A stretch of DNA of 64,000 nucleotides, from positions 26,281,067 to 26,345,066 of the forward strand of contig BTRK01000002.1 of NCBI GenBank assembly GCA_036245805.1, read 5' to 3'. The stretch comes from Pristionchus mayeri (lineage: Eukaryota > Nematoda > Chromadorea > Rhabditida > Neodiplogasteridae). Shown in pieces: positions 11,701 to 21,292 of the stretch. Below the pieces are notes generated by a model that ran no database searches, was not told where the DNA came from, and saw only the letters and a program-made list of their open reading frames with translations. How positions within the stretch are numbered: position 1 is the stretch's first letter; the number at the start of each line of letters is the position of its first letter. Position numbers and translations under genes: made by a program.

Positions 11701-14019
11701 GATAAAGTGAGCAAATTATGTATGTAAATTTTCTGAAAAAAAGTACATATTTCCTTTTCGATAGTCCAAAGTATGATGCAAAGCAATGCTTTAAAAATTC
11801 AGGCCCTTGATACGATGACTTCATTTTACGCCTCTTCTCATTATCTCTTTCTCGGATTCACAGTCAATGGGGTGAACGGAGTTGCCTTAGTTGATTCAGG
11901 TACTGTATACGCATCATTGATGAAATATTGCTATATTTTATAACACGTATTTACAAAAAAATTCGTTGTTAGGTTATTAACTGTATTCAATTCAATTTTT
12001 ATCACATCAGGCAACATAGTTCAGGTGAGGTTGCCGCGAGATTGTGATCTTCATAAGCTGCGCTCCATCAATGGGGTTCGATAGCTCACCAGAGCTAATC
12101 ACGCATCGAGTCTTGGGGTAGCCTTGAGTGCGCGCACAATTGTAGGGCGTCTACCCTGTAGTTGCACGCGTACAGTGATTGACTTGCATCTCGCGTATCT
12201 TCAGCGCAAACTTTACTTTGCACCTTATGTCTTCCTTATTCCAGTCGCGTACTTTGGGGATCTCTCGCAGTCTCTGTCGCTTTTATGGCGAAAATTCGGC
12301 ACTCGGGTAGATGTGAAAGCTTTCTCCATGCATCCCAATGCGGTGTTCTAGTTCGCTAGAGGCATCACGGGGAAAGATACCAAGATATGTACCTCTGCAA
12401 AGCATGAATAGTCATTGAAAAAGTCGTGGGGATAAAGTGTTTTTCTAATCTTCTCACATAATTAATCATAACGCAAAATAAGTCATAACCCATATTAAAT
12501 TATTCGTTTATAACAAATATAATTAAATCAGGAGCTCATGTAACGTTGATGCACCCTTCGTTTGCTGAAAAAGCCAACTTGGGGCATCTAATTGATGCGA
12601 GAAATCGTAGACAACATGCTGGATCGGGCGGAATGAAAATGTCTGAAGGACGCATCTTTACGTGTAAGTTTGGGTTGGCAAATGGGTTGACGCTGTGTCT
12701 CAACACTGGCGAGTGCAAGTGCGCACCCAAACAAAATACGAAATTGTGCTTGATGGATACTGTCGCAAGCAGAGTTTGAAAATTACAAATACTAATTAAG
12801 GTTTCATCGAAATACGAGGCAGGAAATTCCTGGCCAGTTTAGATGTCTTTAAGTACCGACATGATATGATCATTGGCATCGATTTTATGCACCGTCATGG
12901 TTGCACCATCGACATGGCTAGAAATAGGTTGGTTGTTTTATTTGTATTGATAATATGTTCCAGAAGAAAAGCTATTCATCGCAATTGCTCTCAATCTTGT
13001 TTCTGGATAAAAATAGATGTCAGAGTGTCACAAACTTCCTTGCATACGAATATCTCGAAAACATGAAAAGATGATCTCAAGGATGTATCTGTGAAAATTT
13101 TAAGAAAATAAAAAAATGATCTTACATATGAAATGTAGATTCAGCTTACATGCATCCTCACAGAGATGGTGTGAAATGTAGTTCACTATGATGATAGATA
13201 CTTTTAATAAGTTTTTAATAAAGTGTGCCATATCTATCGGTATATTTTTCAACTCAACGGGCTCATGTGAAGTAGTTCGTGAAAGAATCGAATATATAAA
13301 TCGGAGAAAGTCTAGCACCTAAAAAAAGTTAATTTTCTGGAATTTCGCTTACAAGAGTTGTCAAGGAACATTGACGTGATCACCATCAAATTCCATCTCG
13401 GAAAACTTAAACAGACAATAGAATGAGTAAAATCTAACACTCTGGTGTAGTATTTGTACATTGATAATATAAATCATGATGTTGTTATACATGTACTATA
13501 ATAAAATATTTCAGACTTATATTCAATAACAACTTTCATGCTGATTTTCTATCAGACGTCGAAGTCGTCGAAGTCAGTTACTCACGACATCGAGTGATTG
13601 GATCTAACAACATTATAGTATATATCGCTACCAGTAATGTAACACATGTGTATTCCAGCATACATTCCTCAGTCGTTCACGTTGGATGAAGGCAAGCTTT
13701 CTGAGCTCACTTCCATGGGCTTCGACAAGAACGATGCAGCGGACGCTTTCGTAGTAAGTTGAAGCAAGATTTTAATTATTTGTACGTCTATGAAGAAAGT
13801 GCCAAAAATAGAGTTCGAGCTGAACCTGCATTTTCAATGTGAAATTATTTATTTCCATATGCATTATGGTGAGGGTTTAGGATCATAGTTGCCCGAGGGA
13901 GGCTGGCCACAACATCTGTCCATTTGCAGAGGAGTGAGAATGATATATCTCTAGCTATGAGACAATTGAGAAGAGCACAAGACAACTCGAAGACTCGAAG
14001 ACCCAAATGCATATGTTAA
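8764..14019 (+). CDS. ddi-1: DDI1-like ubiquitin-shuttle aspartic protease, left-arm copy
   Basis: DDI1 proteins bind ubiquitinated clients, deliver them to the proteasome and cleave some with a retropepsin domain. Twelve exons join in phase without a stop: 8764-8859, 9185-9250, 9350-9421, 11117-11260, 11303-11354, 11492-11634, 11803-11899, 12532-12663, 12801-12927, 12964-12998, 13659-13753, 13930-14019 (382 residues). Residues 1-78 resemble a ubiquitin-like fold (MIRISVYGGYINNKL, EVRLLKDGCDVLG). Residues 79-191 are a charged helical region. The retropepsin domain spans about 192-310, with catalytic D222 in LVDSGAH and IIGIDFMHRHGCTID near its end. Residues 326-372 form a UBA domain (LSELTSMGFDKNDAADAFV, ENDISLAMRQL). 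This is the full DDI1 architecture. The tenth exon (donor GTTTCT) is the least certain. FB2 lies in intron 3. Confidence 0.85.
9452..10792. mobile_element. FB2: fold-back element in intron 3 of the left ddi-1-like gene
   Basis: A 1341-bp near-palindrome, TA-flanked (9450-9451 and 10793-10794), beginning CAGTCGCGTGCAAAAG and ending with its complement, centred near 10122. The two half-elements share long blocks with FB1, such as the hairpin GATTGCGTAGTGATGACGC and the CCTGCCCGCGGCG core. It was present before the arm duplication because the right arm has it at the mirrored position (24500-25840). Confidence 0.85.
11900..12531. other. Long intron 8 of the left ddi-1-like gene
   Basis: A 632-bp intron separating the DSG and AHVT halves of the protease active site. 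It holds an open frame (12124-12351) that looks unrelated to DDI1 and has no conserved motif. I treat it as chance, though a decayed duplicate exon cannot be excluded. Confidence 0.45.
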
Positions 14020-14515
14020 CTATTCGCTAGTCATTTGTATGTGCCATTCCTAATCGCAGAATATATTTTGAAATTTTCAAATAATCGCATTACTTCGTAC
14101 TAAAATACAATTTGCGAATAAGTTTTTCCAATGGAATTGAGTCATCATCATGCATAATTGTGATTATGTTTCACTTCAATAAACAACACCAAAAAGTGAT
14201 AGCAACTTTTAGTTTAGTAGAACATGTCAGTGAGAAATATGATAGTTTCATTCGTTAGATCGTGAGCCATTTTCCTTGAAGTGAAACAAGAGGCTCTCAT
14301 TATCAGACCATTCCTTTCTATATACACTTGAGAATGGAGATTTGACGTCCGATCGTCATCAAGACGCAAGACTCAAATCCGAAATCGGATATAGGATCAG
14401 CGCTTATCGATCAATGTGCGAGTCCCACAGAAATTCGATAAATATATAGAGTTTGGAATCTTAGGGCAGATTGGAGAGGAGCAGGAAAAGGGGGATTTAT
14501 GGCAAAAAGAAAATA
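14020..14515. other. Non-coding region downstream of the left ddi-1-like gene
   Basis: No exon recognised. The last ~80 bp contain the GATTGGAGAGGAGCAGGAAA block also present near 3957. The mirrored stretch is 20797-21292. Confidence 0.5.
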
Positions 14516-15799
14516 TCACGGATCTCCTGTAAAAATGTAGGAAAATGAGGCCCCTTTATGACAAAAAAAATTGTGGATCACCGATTTCGTTGTAAACGTG
14601 AGAACTGACCAAAGTGAGGGCGGGGAGAACGCATATCCACTTCATTCCTCGAAATTTGCGTGTTGAACGGAGTTATGACCTACCGCGTTGGAAGGCCGTA
14701 TATCGGTCAGTTTTTGACCTACAGCGAGCGGATTTTTTTCAATCGACTCGTAATAGAGAAATCTTCAAATAAGTTCTGTTACGCTCCATGCGGAAATGAC
14801 GTCTTCACATAGTTTCATGCGAAAAACCGTTTTTCTCGTCTCAATATGGTACTTTTCTTCCCTTTCTAATGAAAACATCACGATTTTTATTCTTGATTCG
14901 GATTCCCCATCCCCGATATGGGGTACGTGCATAATTCGTTGGTCGTCGTAGGTCGACTATCATATCGGCACTCAGTAGGAAGAATTTGATATTGTATCAT
15001 CTCGATTTGTATGATTGATTCGGATTCCCCACCTTGAAATTGACTTATGTGTTCGTTTGTCTTGACATGGGGATGTAGACATCGCTTCTCAGTAGGGAGA
15101 TTTAGGACTTGTAATATTTTTTTGAAGAAAATGTAATTTTCTCTGTGAGATCCATTGAAAATGGTTTTTACTCCATATCTCGAAAACGGCTAACTTCAAG
15201 GTTTCGTACCCCTGAGTCATTGTTGGAAACCTACTGGAGAGGTATCCAAAAGTGGTATAAGTTCTTTCATTTGCATAAGTTGGAGGGGATATACGCACCA
15301 AAACATGTTTCTTACAAAAATCGGACTATGTTCAAATTCTTCCTACTGAGTGCCGATATGATAGTCGACCTACGACGACCAACGAATTATGCACGTACCC
15401 CATATCGGGGATGGGGAATCCGAATCAAGAATAAAAATCGTGATGTTTTCATTAGAAAGTGAAGAAAAGTACCACATTGAGACGAGAAAAACGGTTTTTT
15501 AGCATGAAACTATGTGAAGACGTCATTTCCGCATGGAGCGTAAGAGAACTTATTTGTAGATTTCTCTATTACGAGTCGATTGAAAAAAAATCCGCTCGCT
15601 GTAGGTCAAAAACTGACCGATATACGGCATTCCAACGCGGTAGGTCATAACTCGGTTCAACATGCAAATTTCGAAAAACGGAGTGGTCAGACGTTGTCCT
15701 CGCTCTCACTTTGGCCAGTCCTACCGGTTTCAGCTAAATCCACGACCCGAAATTTTTTTCTGTCGCATCGGTTCCTGCATTTTTACAGGAGATTCGTGA
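14516..15799. mobile_element. FB-B: second type of fold-back element, left arm
   Basis: A 1284-bp near-palindrome whose ends read TCACGGATCTCCTGTAAA and the approximate complement, flanked by TA (14514-14515 and 15800-15801), centred near 15157. Arms contain long perfectly paired stretches, e.g. the GGATTCCCCATCCCCGATAT region at 14900-14925 against 15395-15420. Its ends differ from FB1-FB3, so it is a separate family. No transposase ORF. The right-arm twin is 19513-20796. Confidence 0.8.
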
Positions 15800-16308
15800 T
15801 ATAGGGGGAGATAAGGGGGGGGGAGGAAGGGGGGGGGGGGGGGGTGAAGAGGGGGAAGGGGGAAGAGGGGGGAGGTAGGGAGAGAAGGGGGGGGGGGAGA
15901 GATGGGGGAAGGAGGGAGAAGCTAGTGACTGGACAATCACAATCGGTTTTGATTGGGGATCAATTTTCCCCCGTTTGATTCGACGAGCAAATACAGTTTC
16001 GAGCACCTGAGTTGAAATAACTGAAGAAAAAATTGAAGAGTTCCAGACCGAATTATATTGATAACGAGGAAAGGAGCATTGGTAAATGCTCATTTCTTGA
16101 TGTCATCTGACAGTAACTTCGATCACGAATGTACATAGACCCTCTTCAGTAATTCACTTATTTTCTGCTTGTCCCACTGAGCAACAAATGCAATTTTCAT
16201 TCGATTCCGAATGACACAGGTTTATTGTCACGTTTCGCAGAAAGATTAGAAGACAGCAGGACTACACTACACTACATTCGTGCATGTCTTCTTCTGATCG
16301 AGTGGCTT
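15800..16308. repeat. Poly-G/purine tract and 3' flank of the dehydratase fragment, left arm
   Basis: From 15803 to about 15915 the plus strand is almost pure G and A with G-runs up to about 14, capable of G-quadruplex formation. The right-arm equivalent (C-rich plus strand, 19400-19510) is about 8 bp shorter. The rest (15916-16308) shows no coding signal. Confidence 0.65.
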
Positions 16309-17427
16309 CTACTTCGCCGAGTAGGGCATGTGCTTGAACGTGCAATCGACGGCACCGTATCTGCAAAGATTAAAGATCAGAGCAGTTTGATCGAAGTACA
16401 AATGACCTTCTTTTTAGAGAGAGAGAGAGAGATATGAAAGATCAAAGATCACTCGCCTCTTCATGAGCATTCAGTTTCTCTGCATGCTCGTGTCCTCTCG
16501 TCTCCGCGATGATATTCACCCGAACCGAGAAGATGTCGTGACGTTGGTACGGACGATCCTGAAGAAATACATAGATCAAAGATGAGAGATCACTTCCTCA
16601 CCGTGATCATGTCCTTGATAGACACGCCGAGGTCCGAGATGTAGGAGGTCAGCTCGTTGATTGCGCCTGAGTTAATCAATCAATTATGTTATTTTCGAAA
16701 ATAGTAACCCGGTCGATCGGAAACGACGACAGAGAAGCGAATGAGACGATGGTCGTGCGCCATTCCTCAATTATTGATTATTTTAATTCTCCAAAGGGCT
16801 CAGGTACAGTACCTCTCTCGATGCACCGATTGAGTGCCGTGCTGTCAATGTTGCCGCCCGTGACGATGGTCGCGACACGCTTGCCCCTGAATCAGGGAGC
16901 AATCGATATTTTCATCCTAAAAGTACGGTAGCTTCCGTACTTCAGGTCATCCAGCTGCCCGGATAGCAGCGCGGCCACACCGCATGCGCCCGAGCCCTCA
17001 GGCACCACCTGAAAATAAATATTTCATTTACACCGTCTCCTCGACTACCGTATACCTTCTCGAGTTCGATCAGTCGCAGGACAGCTACGGCGATGTCCGC
17101 CTCGTTCACGGTGATCATGCGATCGATTTGCCTGAACCAATCAATCTATAATTGATTACGGTACTTGGTGCCAATGGTGCCTGAGCAGTCTCACCCTTGG
17201 CGTTGTGGTACGAGTTCACGCCGACAACCGAGACGGCGAGGCCATCCGCCAGAGAGGGAATCGATTCCGTCGGAGTGGGACCACCCTGGGTCAGTGCGTT
17301 CTGAAAGGAAGGAGGTTACGGCATCGGCGTTCACCGCATATTTCCGCTACACTCTTCCACCGTATACCTTCATGCCGGGGCAGGAGACGCTCTCGACACC
17401 GATGATCTCGACCTCCTTCTTGAGCGC
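16309..17427 (-). pseudogene. Threonine dehydratase/serine racemase-like gene, 3' half, left-arm copy
   Basis: PLP-dependent dehydratase that deaminates Thr/Ser. Only exons after the glycine loop are present: 17427-17368 (ALKKEVEIIGVESVSCPGMK), 17300-17195, 17131-17056, 17008-16941 (VVPEGSGACGVAALLSGQLD), 16886-16813 (RVATIVTGGNID), 16666-16602, 16558-16457 and a last exon ending at 16309. The PEGSGACG and TGGNID blocks are family hallmarks. The C terminus (GVSIKDMIT, DIFSVRVNIIAETRG) resembles the ACT domain of catabolic threonine dehydratases. It is truncated 5' at the palindrome junction (17587/17588), so it lacks the catalytic lysine and the glycine loop. Two exon junctions do not keep frame (see the right-arm copy). 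Confidence 0.8.
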
Positions 17428-17587
17428 CTGAAAACATCGATTTTGATGTTTTCAAAACAACAACGCAATCAACAACAATCACAACCACAAGCGCAACAAC
17501 AACAGCCACAACAGCCTCAACCACAACAACAATCACAACATCATCATCATCATCAACAACAACAACAACAATAACAACAACAGTGCC
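17428..17587. repeat. (CAA)n-rich dehydratase intron, left-arm copy
   Basis: Simple CAA/CAN repeats (17457-17583). At the exon-proximal end is a short hairpin (GAAAACATC...GATGTTTTC, 17430-17450). The mirrored copy is 17734-17892, and a third copy differing by one base is 31355-31512. The innermost bases of the arm are cagtgcc (17581-17587). Confidence 0.8.
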
Positions 17588-17732
17588 AGATACTCGATCA
17601 GGTATACTGTAGGAATACGGCAAACTCGGACCATCGATGGATGACGTCATCTTTACAGATCGATAACCTGGACGCGATCGTGATTCCCGTAGGAGGTGGA
17701 GGGCTGATTGCAGGCGTCGCTACGGCTGTCAA
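17588..17732 (+). other. Unique spacer at the palindrome centre, containing the PLP glycine-loop exon
   Basis: The only single-copy sequence between the two arms. It starts with the last codons of the exon ...ILDQ, followed by a 57-bp intron (17603-17658) and the exon 17659-17733 encoding IDNLDAIVIPVGGGGLIAG plus AVK. The tetraglycine loop cradles the PLP phosphate in this enzyme family. The same sequence occurs in reverse at 31514-31658 inside the third gene copy. Confidence 0.9.
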
Positions 17733-19011
17733 GGCACTGTTGTTGTTATTGTTGTTGTTGTTGTTGATGATGATGATGATGTTGTGATTGTTGTTGTGGT
17801 TGAGGCTGTTGTGGCTGTTGTTGTTGCGCTTGTGGTTGTGATTGTTGTTGATTGCGTTGTTGTTTTGAAAACATCAAAATCGATGTTTTCAGGCGCTCAA
17901 GAAGGAGGTCGAGATCATCGGTGTCGAGAGCGTCTCCTGCCCCGGCATGAAGGTATACGGTGGAAGAGTGTAGCGGAAATATGCGGTGAACGCCGATGCC
18001 GTAACCTCCTTCCTTTCAGAACGCACTGACCCAGGGTGGTCCCACTCCGACGGAATCGATTCCCTCTCTGGCGGATGGCCTCGCCGTCTCGGTTGTCGGC
18101 GTGAACTCGTACCACAACGCCAAGGGTGAGACTGCTCAGGCACCATTGGCACCAAGTACCGTAATCAATTATAGATTGATTGGTTCAGGCAAATCGATCG
18201 CATGATCACCGTGAACGAGGCGGACATCGCCGTAGCTGTCCTGCGACTGATCGAACTCGAGAAGGTATACGGTAGTCGAGGAGACGGTGTAAATGAAATA
18301 TTTATTTTCAGGTGGTGCCTGAGGGCTCGGGCGCATGCGGTGTGGCCGCGCTGCTATCCGGGCAGCTGGATGACCTGAAGTACGGAAGCTACCGTACTTT
18401 TAGGATGAAAATATCGATTGCTCCCTGATTCAGGGGCAAGCGTGTCGCGACCATCGTCACGGGCGGCAACATTGACAGCACGGCACTCAATCGGTGCATC
18501 GAGAGAGGTACTGTACCTGAGCCCTTTGGAGAATTAAAATAATCAATAATTGAGGAATGGCGCACGACCATCGTCTCATTCGCTTCTCTGTCGTCGTTTC
18601 CGATCGACCGGGTTACTATTTTCGAAAATAACATAATTGATTGATTAACTCAGGCGCAATCAACGAGCTGACCTCCTACATCTCGGACCTCGGCGTGTCT
18701 ATCAAGGACATGATCACGGTGAGGAAGTGATCTCTCATCTTTGATCTATGTATTTCTTCAGGATCGTCCGTACCAACGTCACGACATCTTCTCGGTTCGG
18801 GTGAATATCATCGCGGAGACGAGAGGACACGAGCATGCAGAGAAACTGAATGCTCATGAAGAGGCGAGTGATCTTTGATCTTTCATATCTCTCTCTCTCT
18901 CTCTAAAAAGAAGGTCATTTGTACTTCGATCAAACTGCTCTGATCTTTAATCTTTGCAGATACGGTGCCGTCGATTGCACGTTCAAGCACATGCCCTACT
19001 CGGCGAAGTAG
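17659..19011 (+). pseudogene. Threonine dehydratase/serine racemase-like gene, 3' half, spacer plus right arm
   Basis: Exons 17659-17733 (VGGGGLIAG), 17893-17952, 18020-18125 (NALTQGGPTPTESIPSLADG), 18189-18264 (RMITVNEADIAVAVLRL), 18312-18379, 18434-18507, 18654-18718, 18762-18863 and 18960-19011 (YGAVDCTFKHM, stop). The 5' exons with the catalytic lysine are missing because the copy begins at the palindrome junction. Joining the obvious donor 18125/18126 to the acceptor 18188/18189 puts the next exon out of frame, and the last intron (GC donor after 18863) also shifts frame. Either the splice sites differ from my choice or the gene is decayed. The third copy has the same bases at the first of these junctions. 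Confidence 0.8.
17734..17892 (+). repeat. (GTT)n-rich intron with GC donor, right-arm copy
   Basis: The intron starts AAG|GCACTG and ends TTTTCAG|GCG, so it would be a GC-AG intron. It is filled with GTT repeats and ends in a small GAAAACATC/GATGTTTTC hairpin. The right arm of the palindrome begins one base before this intron. Confidence 0.7.
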
Positions 19012-19512
19012 AAGCCACTCGATCAGAAGAAGACATGCACGAATGTAGTGTAGTGTAGTCCTGCTGTCTTCTAATCTTTCTGCGAAACGTGACAATAAAC
19101 CTGTGTCATTCGGAATCGAATGAAAATTGCATTTGTTGCTCAGTGGGACAAGCAGAAAATAAGTGAATTACTGAAGAGGGTCTATGTACATTCGTGATCG
19201 AAGTTACTGTCAGATGACATCAAGAAATGAGCATTTACCAATGCTCCTTTCCTCGTTATCAATATAATTCGGTCTGGAACTCTTCAATTTTTTCTTCAGT
19301 TATTTCAACTCAGGTGCTCGAAACTGTATTTGCTCGTCGAATCAAACGGGGGAAAATTGATCCCCAATCAAAACCGATTGTGATTGTCCAGTCACTAGCT
19401 TCTCCCTCCTTCCCCCATCTCTCCCCCCCCCCTTCTCTCCCTACCTCCCCCCTCTTCCCCCTTCCCCCTCTTCACCCCCCCCCTTCCTCCCCCCCCCTTA
19501 TCTCCCCCTATA
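19012..19512. other. 3' flank of the dehydratase fragment with C-rich tract, right arm
   Basis: Mirror of 15800-16308. The C-rich tract (about 19400-19508) is the complement of the left arm's G-run but shorter. No coding signal. Confidence 0.55.
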
Positions 19513-20796
19513 TCACGAATCTCCTGTAAAAATGCAGGAACCGATGCGACAGAAAAAAATTTCGGGTCGTGGATTTAGCTGAAACCGGTAGGACTGGCCA
19601 AAGTGAGAGCGAGGACAACGTCTGACCACTCCGTTTTTCGAAATTTGCATGTTGAACCGAGTTATGACCTACCGCGTTGGAATGCCGTATATCGGTCAGT
19701 TTTTGACCTACAGCGAGCGGATTTTTTTTCAATCGACTCGTAATAGAGAAATCTACAAATAAGTTCTCTTACGCTCCATGCGGAAATGACGTCTTCACAT
19801 AGTTTCATGCTAAAAAACCGTTTTTCTCGTCTCAATGTGGTACTTTTCTTCACTTTCTAATGAAAACATCACGATTTTTATTCTTGATTCGGATTCCCCA
19901 TCCCCGATATGGGGTACGTGCATAATTCGTTGGTCGTCGTAGGTCGACTATCATATCGGCACTCAGTAGGAAGAATTTGAACATAGTCCGATTTTTGTAA
20001 GAAACATGTTTTGGTGCGTATATCCCCTCCAACTTATGCAAATGAAAGAACTTATACCACTTTTGGATACCTCTCCAGTAGGTTTCCAACAATGACTCAG
20101 GGGTACGAAACCTTGAAGTTAGCCGTTTTCGAGATATGGAGTAAAAACCATTTTCAATGGATCTCACAGAGAAAATTACATTTTCTTCAAAAAAATATTA
20201 CAAGTCCTAAATCTCCCTACTGAGAAGCGATGTCTACATCCCCATGTCAAGACAAACGAACACATAAGTCAATTTCAAGGTGGGGAATCCGAATCAATCA
20301 TACAAATCGAGATGATACAATATCAAATTCTTCCTACTGAGTGCCGATATGATAGTCGACCTACGACGACCAACGAATTATGCACGTACCCCATATCGGG
20401 GATGGGGAATCCGAATCAAGAATAAAAATCGTGATGTTTTCATTAGAAAGGGAAGAAAAGTACCATATTGAGACGAGAAAAACGGTTTTTCGCATGAAAC
20501 TATGTGAAGACGTCATTTCCGCATGGAGCGTAACAGAACTTATTTGAAGATTTCTCTATTACGAGTCGATTGAAAAAAATCCGCTCGCTGTAGGTCAAAA
20601 ACTGACCGATATACGGCCTTCCAACGCGGTAGGTCATAACTCCGTTCAACACGCAAATTTCGAGGAATGAAGTGGATATGCGTTCTCCCCGCCCTCACTT
20701 TGGTCAGTTCTCACGTTTACAACGAAATCGGTGATCCACAATTTTTTTTGTCATAAAGGGGCCTCATTTTCCTACATTTTTACAGGAGATCCGTGA
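19513..20796. mobile_element. FB-B, right-arm copy
   Basis: Mirror image of 14516-15799 with TA flanks at 19511-19512 and 20797-20798. Present in both arms, so it was inserted before the inverted duplication. Confidence 0.8.
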
Positions 20797-21292
20797 TATT
20801 TTCTTTTTGCCATAAATCCCCCTTTTCCTGCTCCTCTCCAATCTGCCCTAAGATTCCAAACTCTATATATTTATCGAATTTCTGTGGGACTCGCACATTG
20901 ATCGATAAGCGCTGATCCTATATCCGATTTCGGATTTGAGTCTTGCGTCTTGATGACGATCGGACGTCAAATCTCCATTCTCAAGTGTATATAGAAAGGA
21001 ATGGTCTGATAATGAGAGCCTCTTGTTTCACTTCAAGGAAAATGGCTCACGATCTAACGAATGAAACTATCATATTTCTCACTGACATGTTCTACTAAAC
21101 TAAAAGTTGCTATCACTTTTTGGTGTTGTTTATTGAAGTGAAACATAATCACAATTATGCATGATGATGACTCAATTCCATTGGAAAAACTTATTCGCAA
21201 ATTGTATTTTAGTACGAAGTAATGCGATTATTTGAAAATTTCAAAATATATTCTGCGATTAGGAATGGCACATACAAATGACTAGCGAATAG
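20797..21292. other. Non-coding region downstream of the right ddi-1-like gene
   Basis: Mirror of 14020-14515. Nothing recognised. Confidence 0.5.

Noticed and set aside
12124..12351. Possible extra retropepsin exon in ddi-1-like intron 8
   Set aside because: Only a faint IVGR-like similarity, and the phase-correct exon 12532-12663 already supplies that region.
17291..18029. Val/Asp-rich and Gln/Asn-rich frames over the CAA/GTT intron
   Set aside because: Simple-repeat translation overlapping an intron and antisense to real exons.
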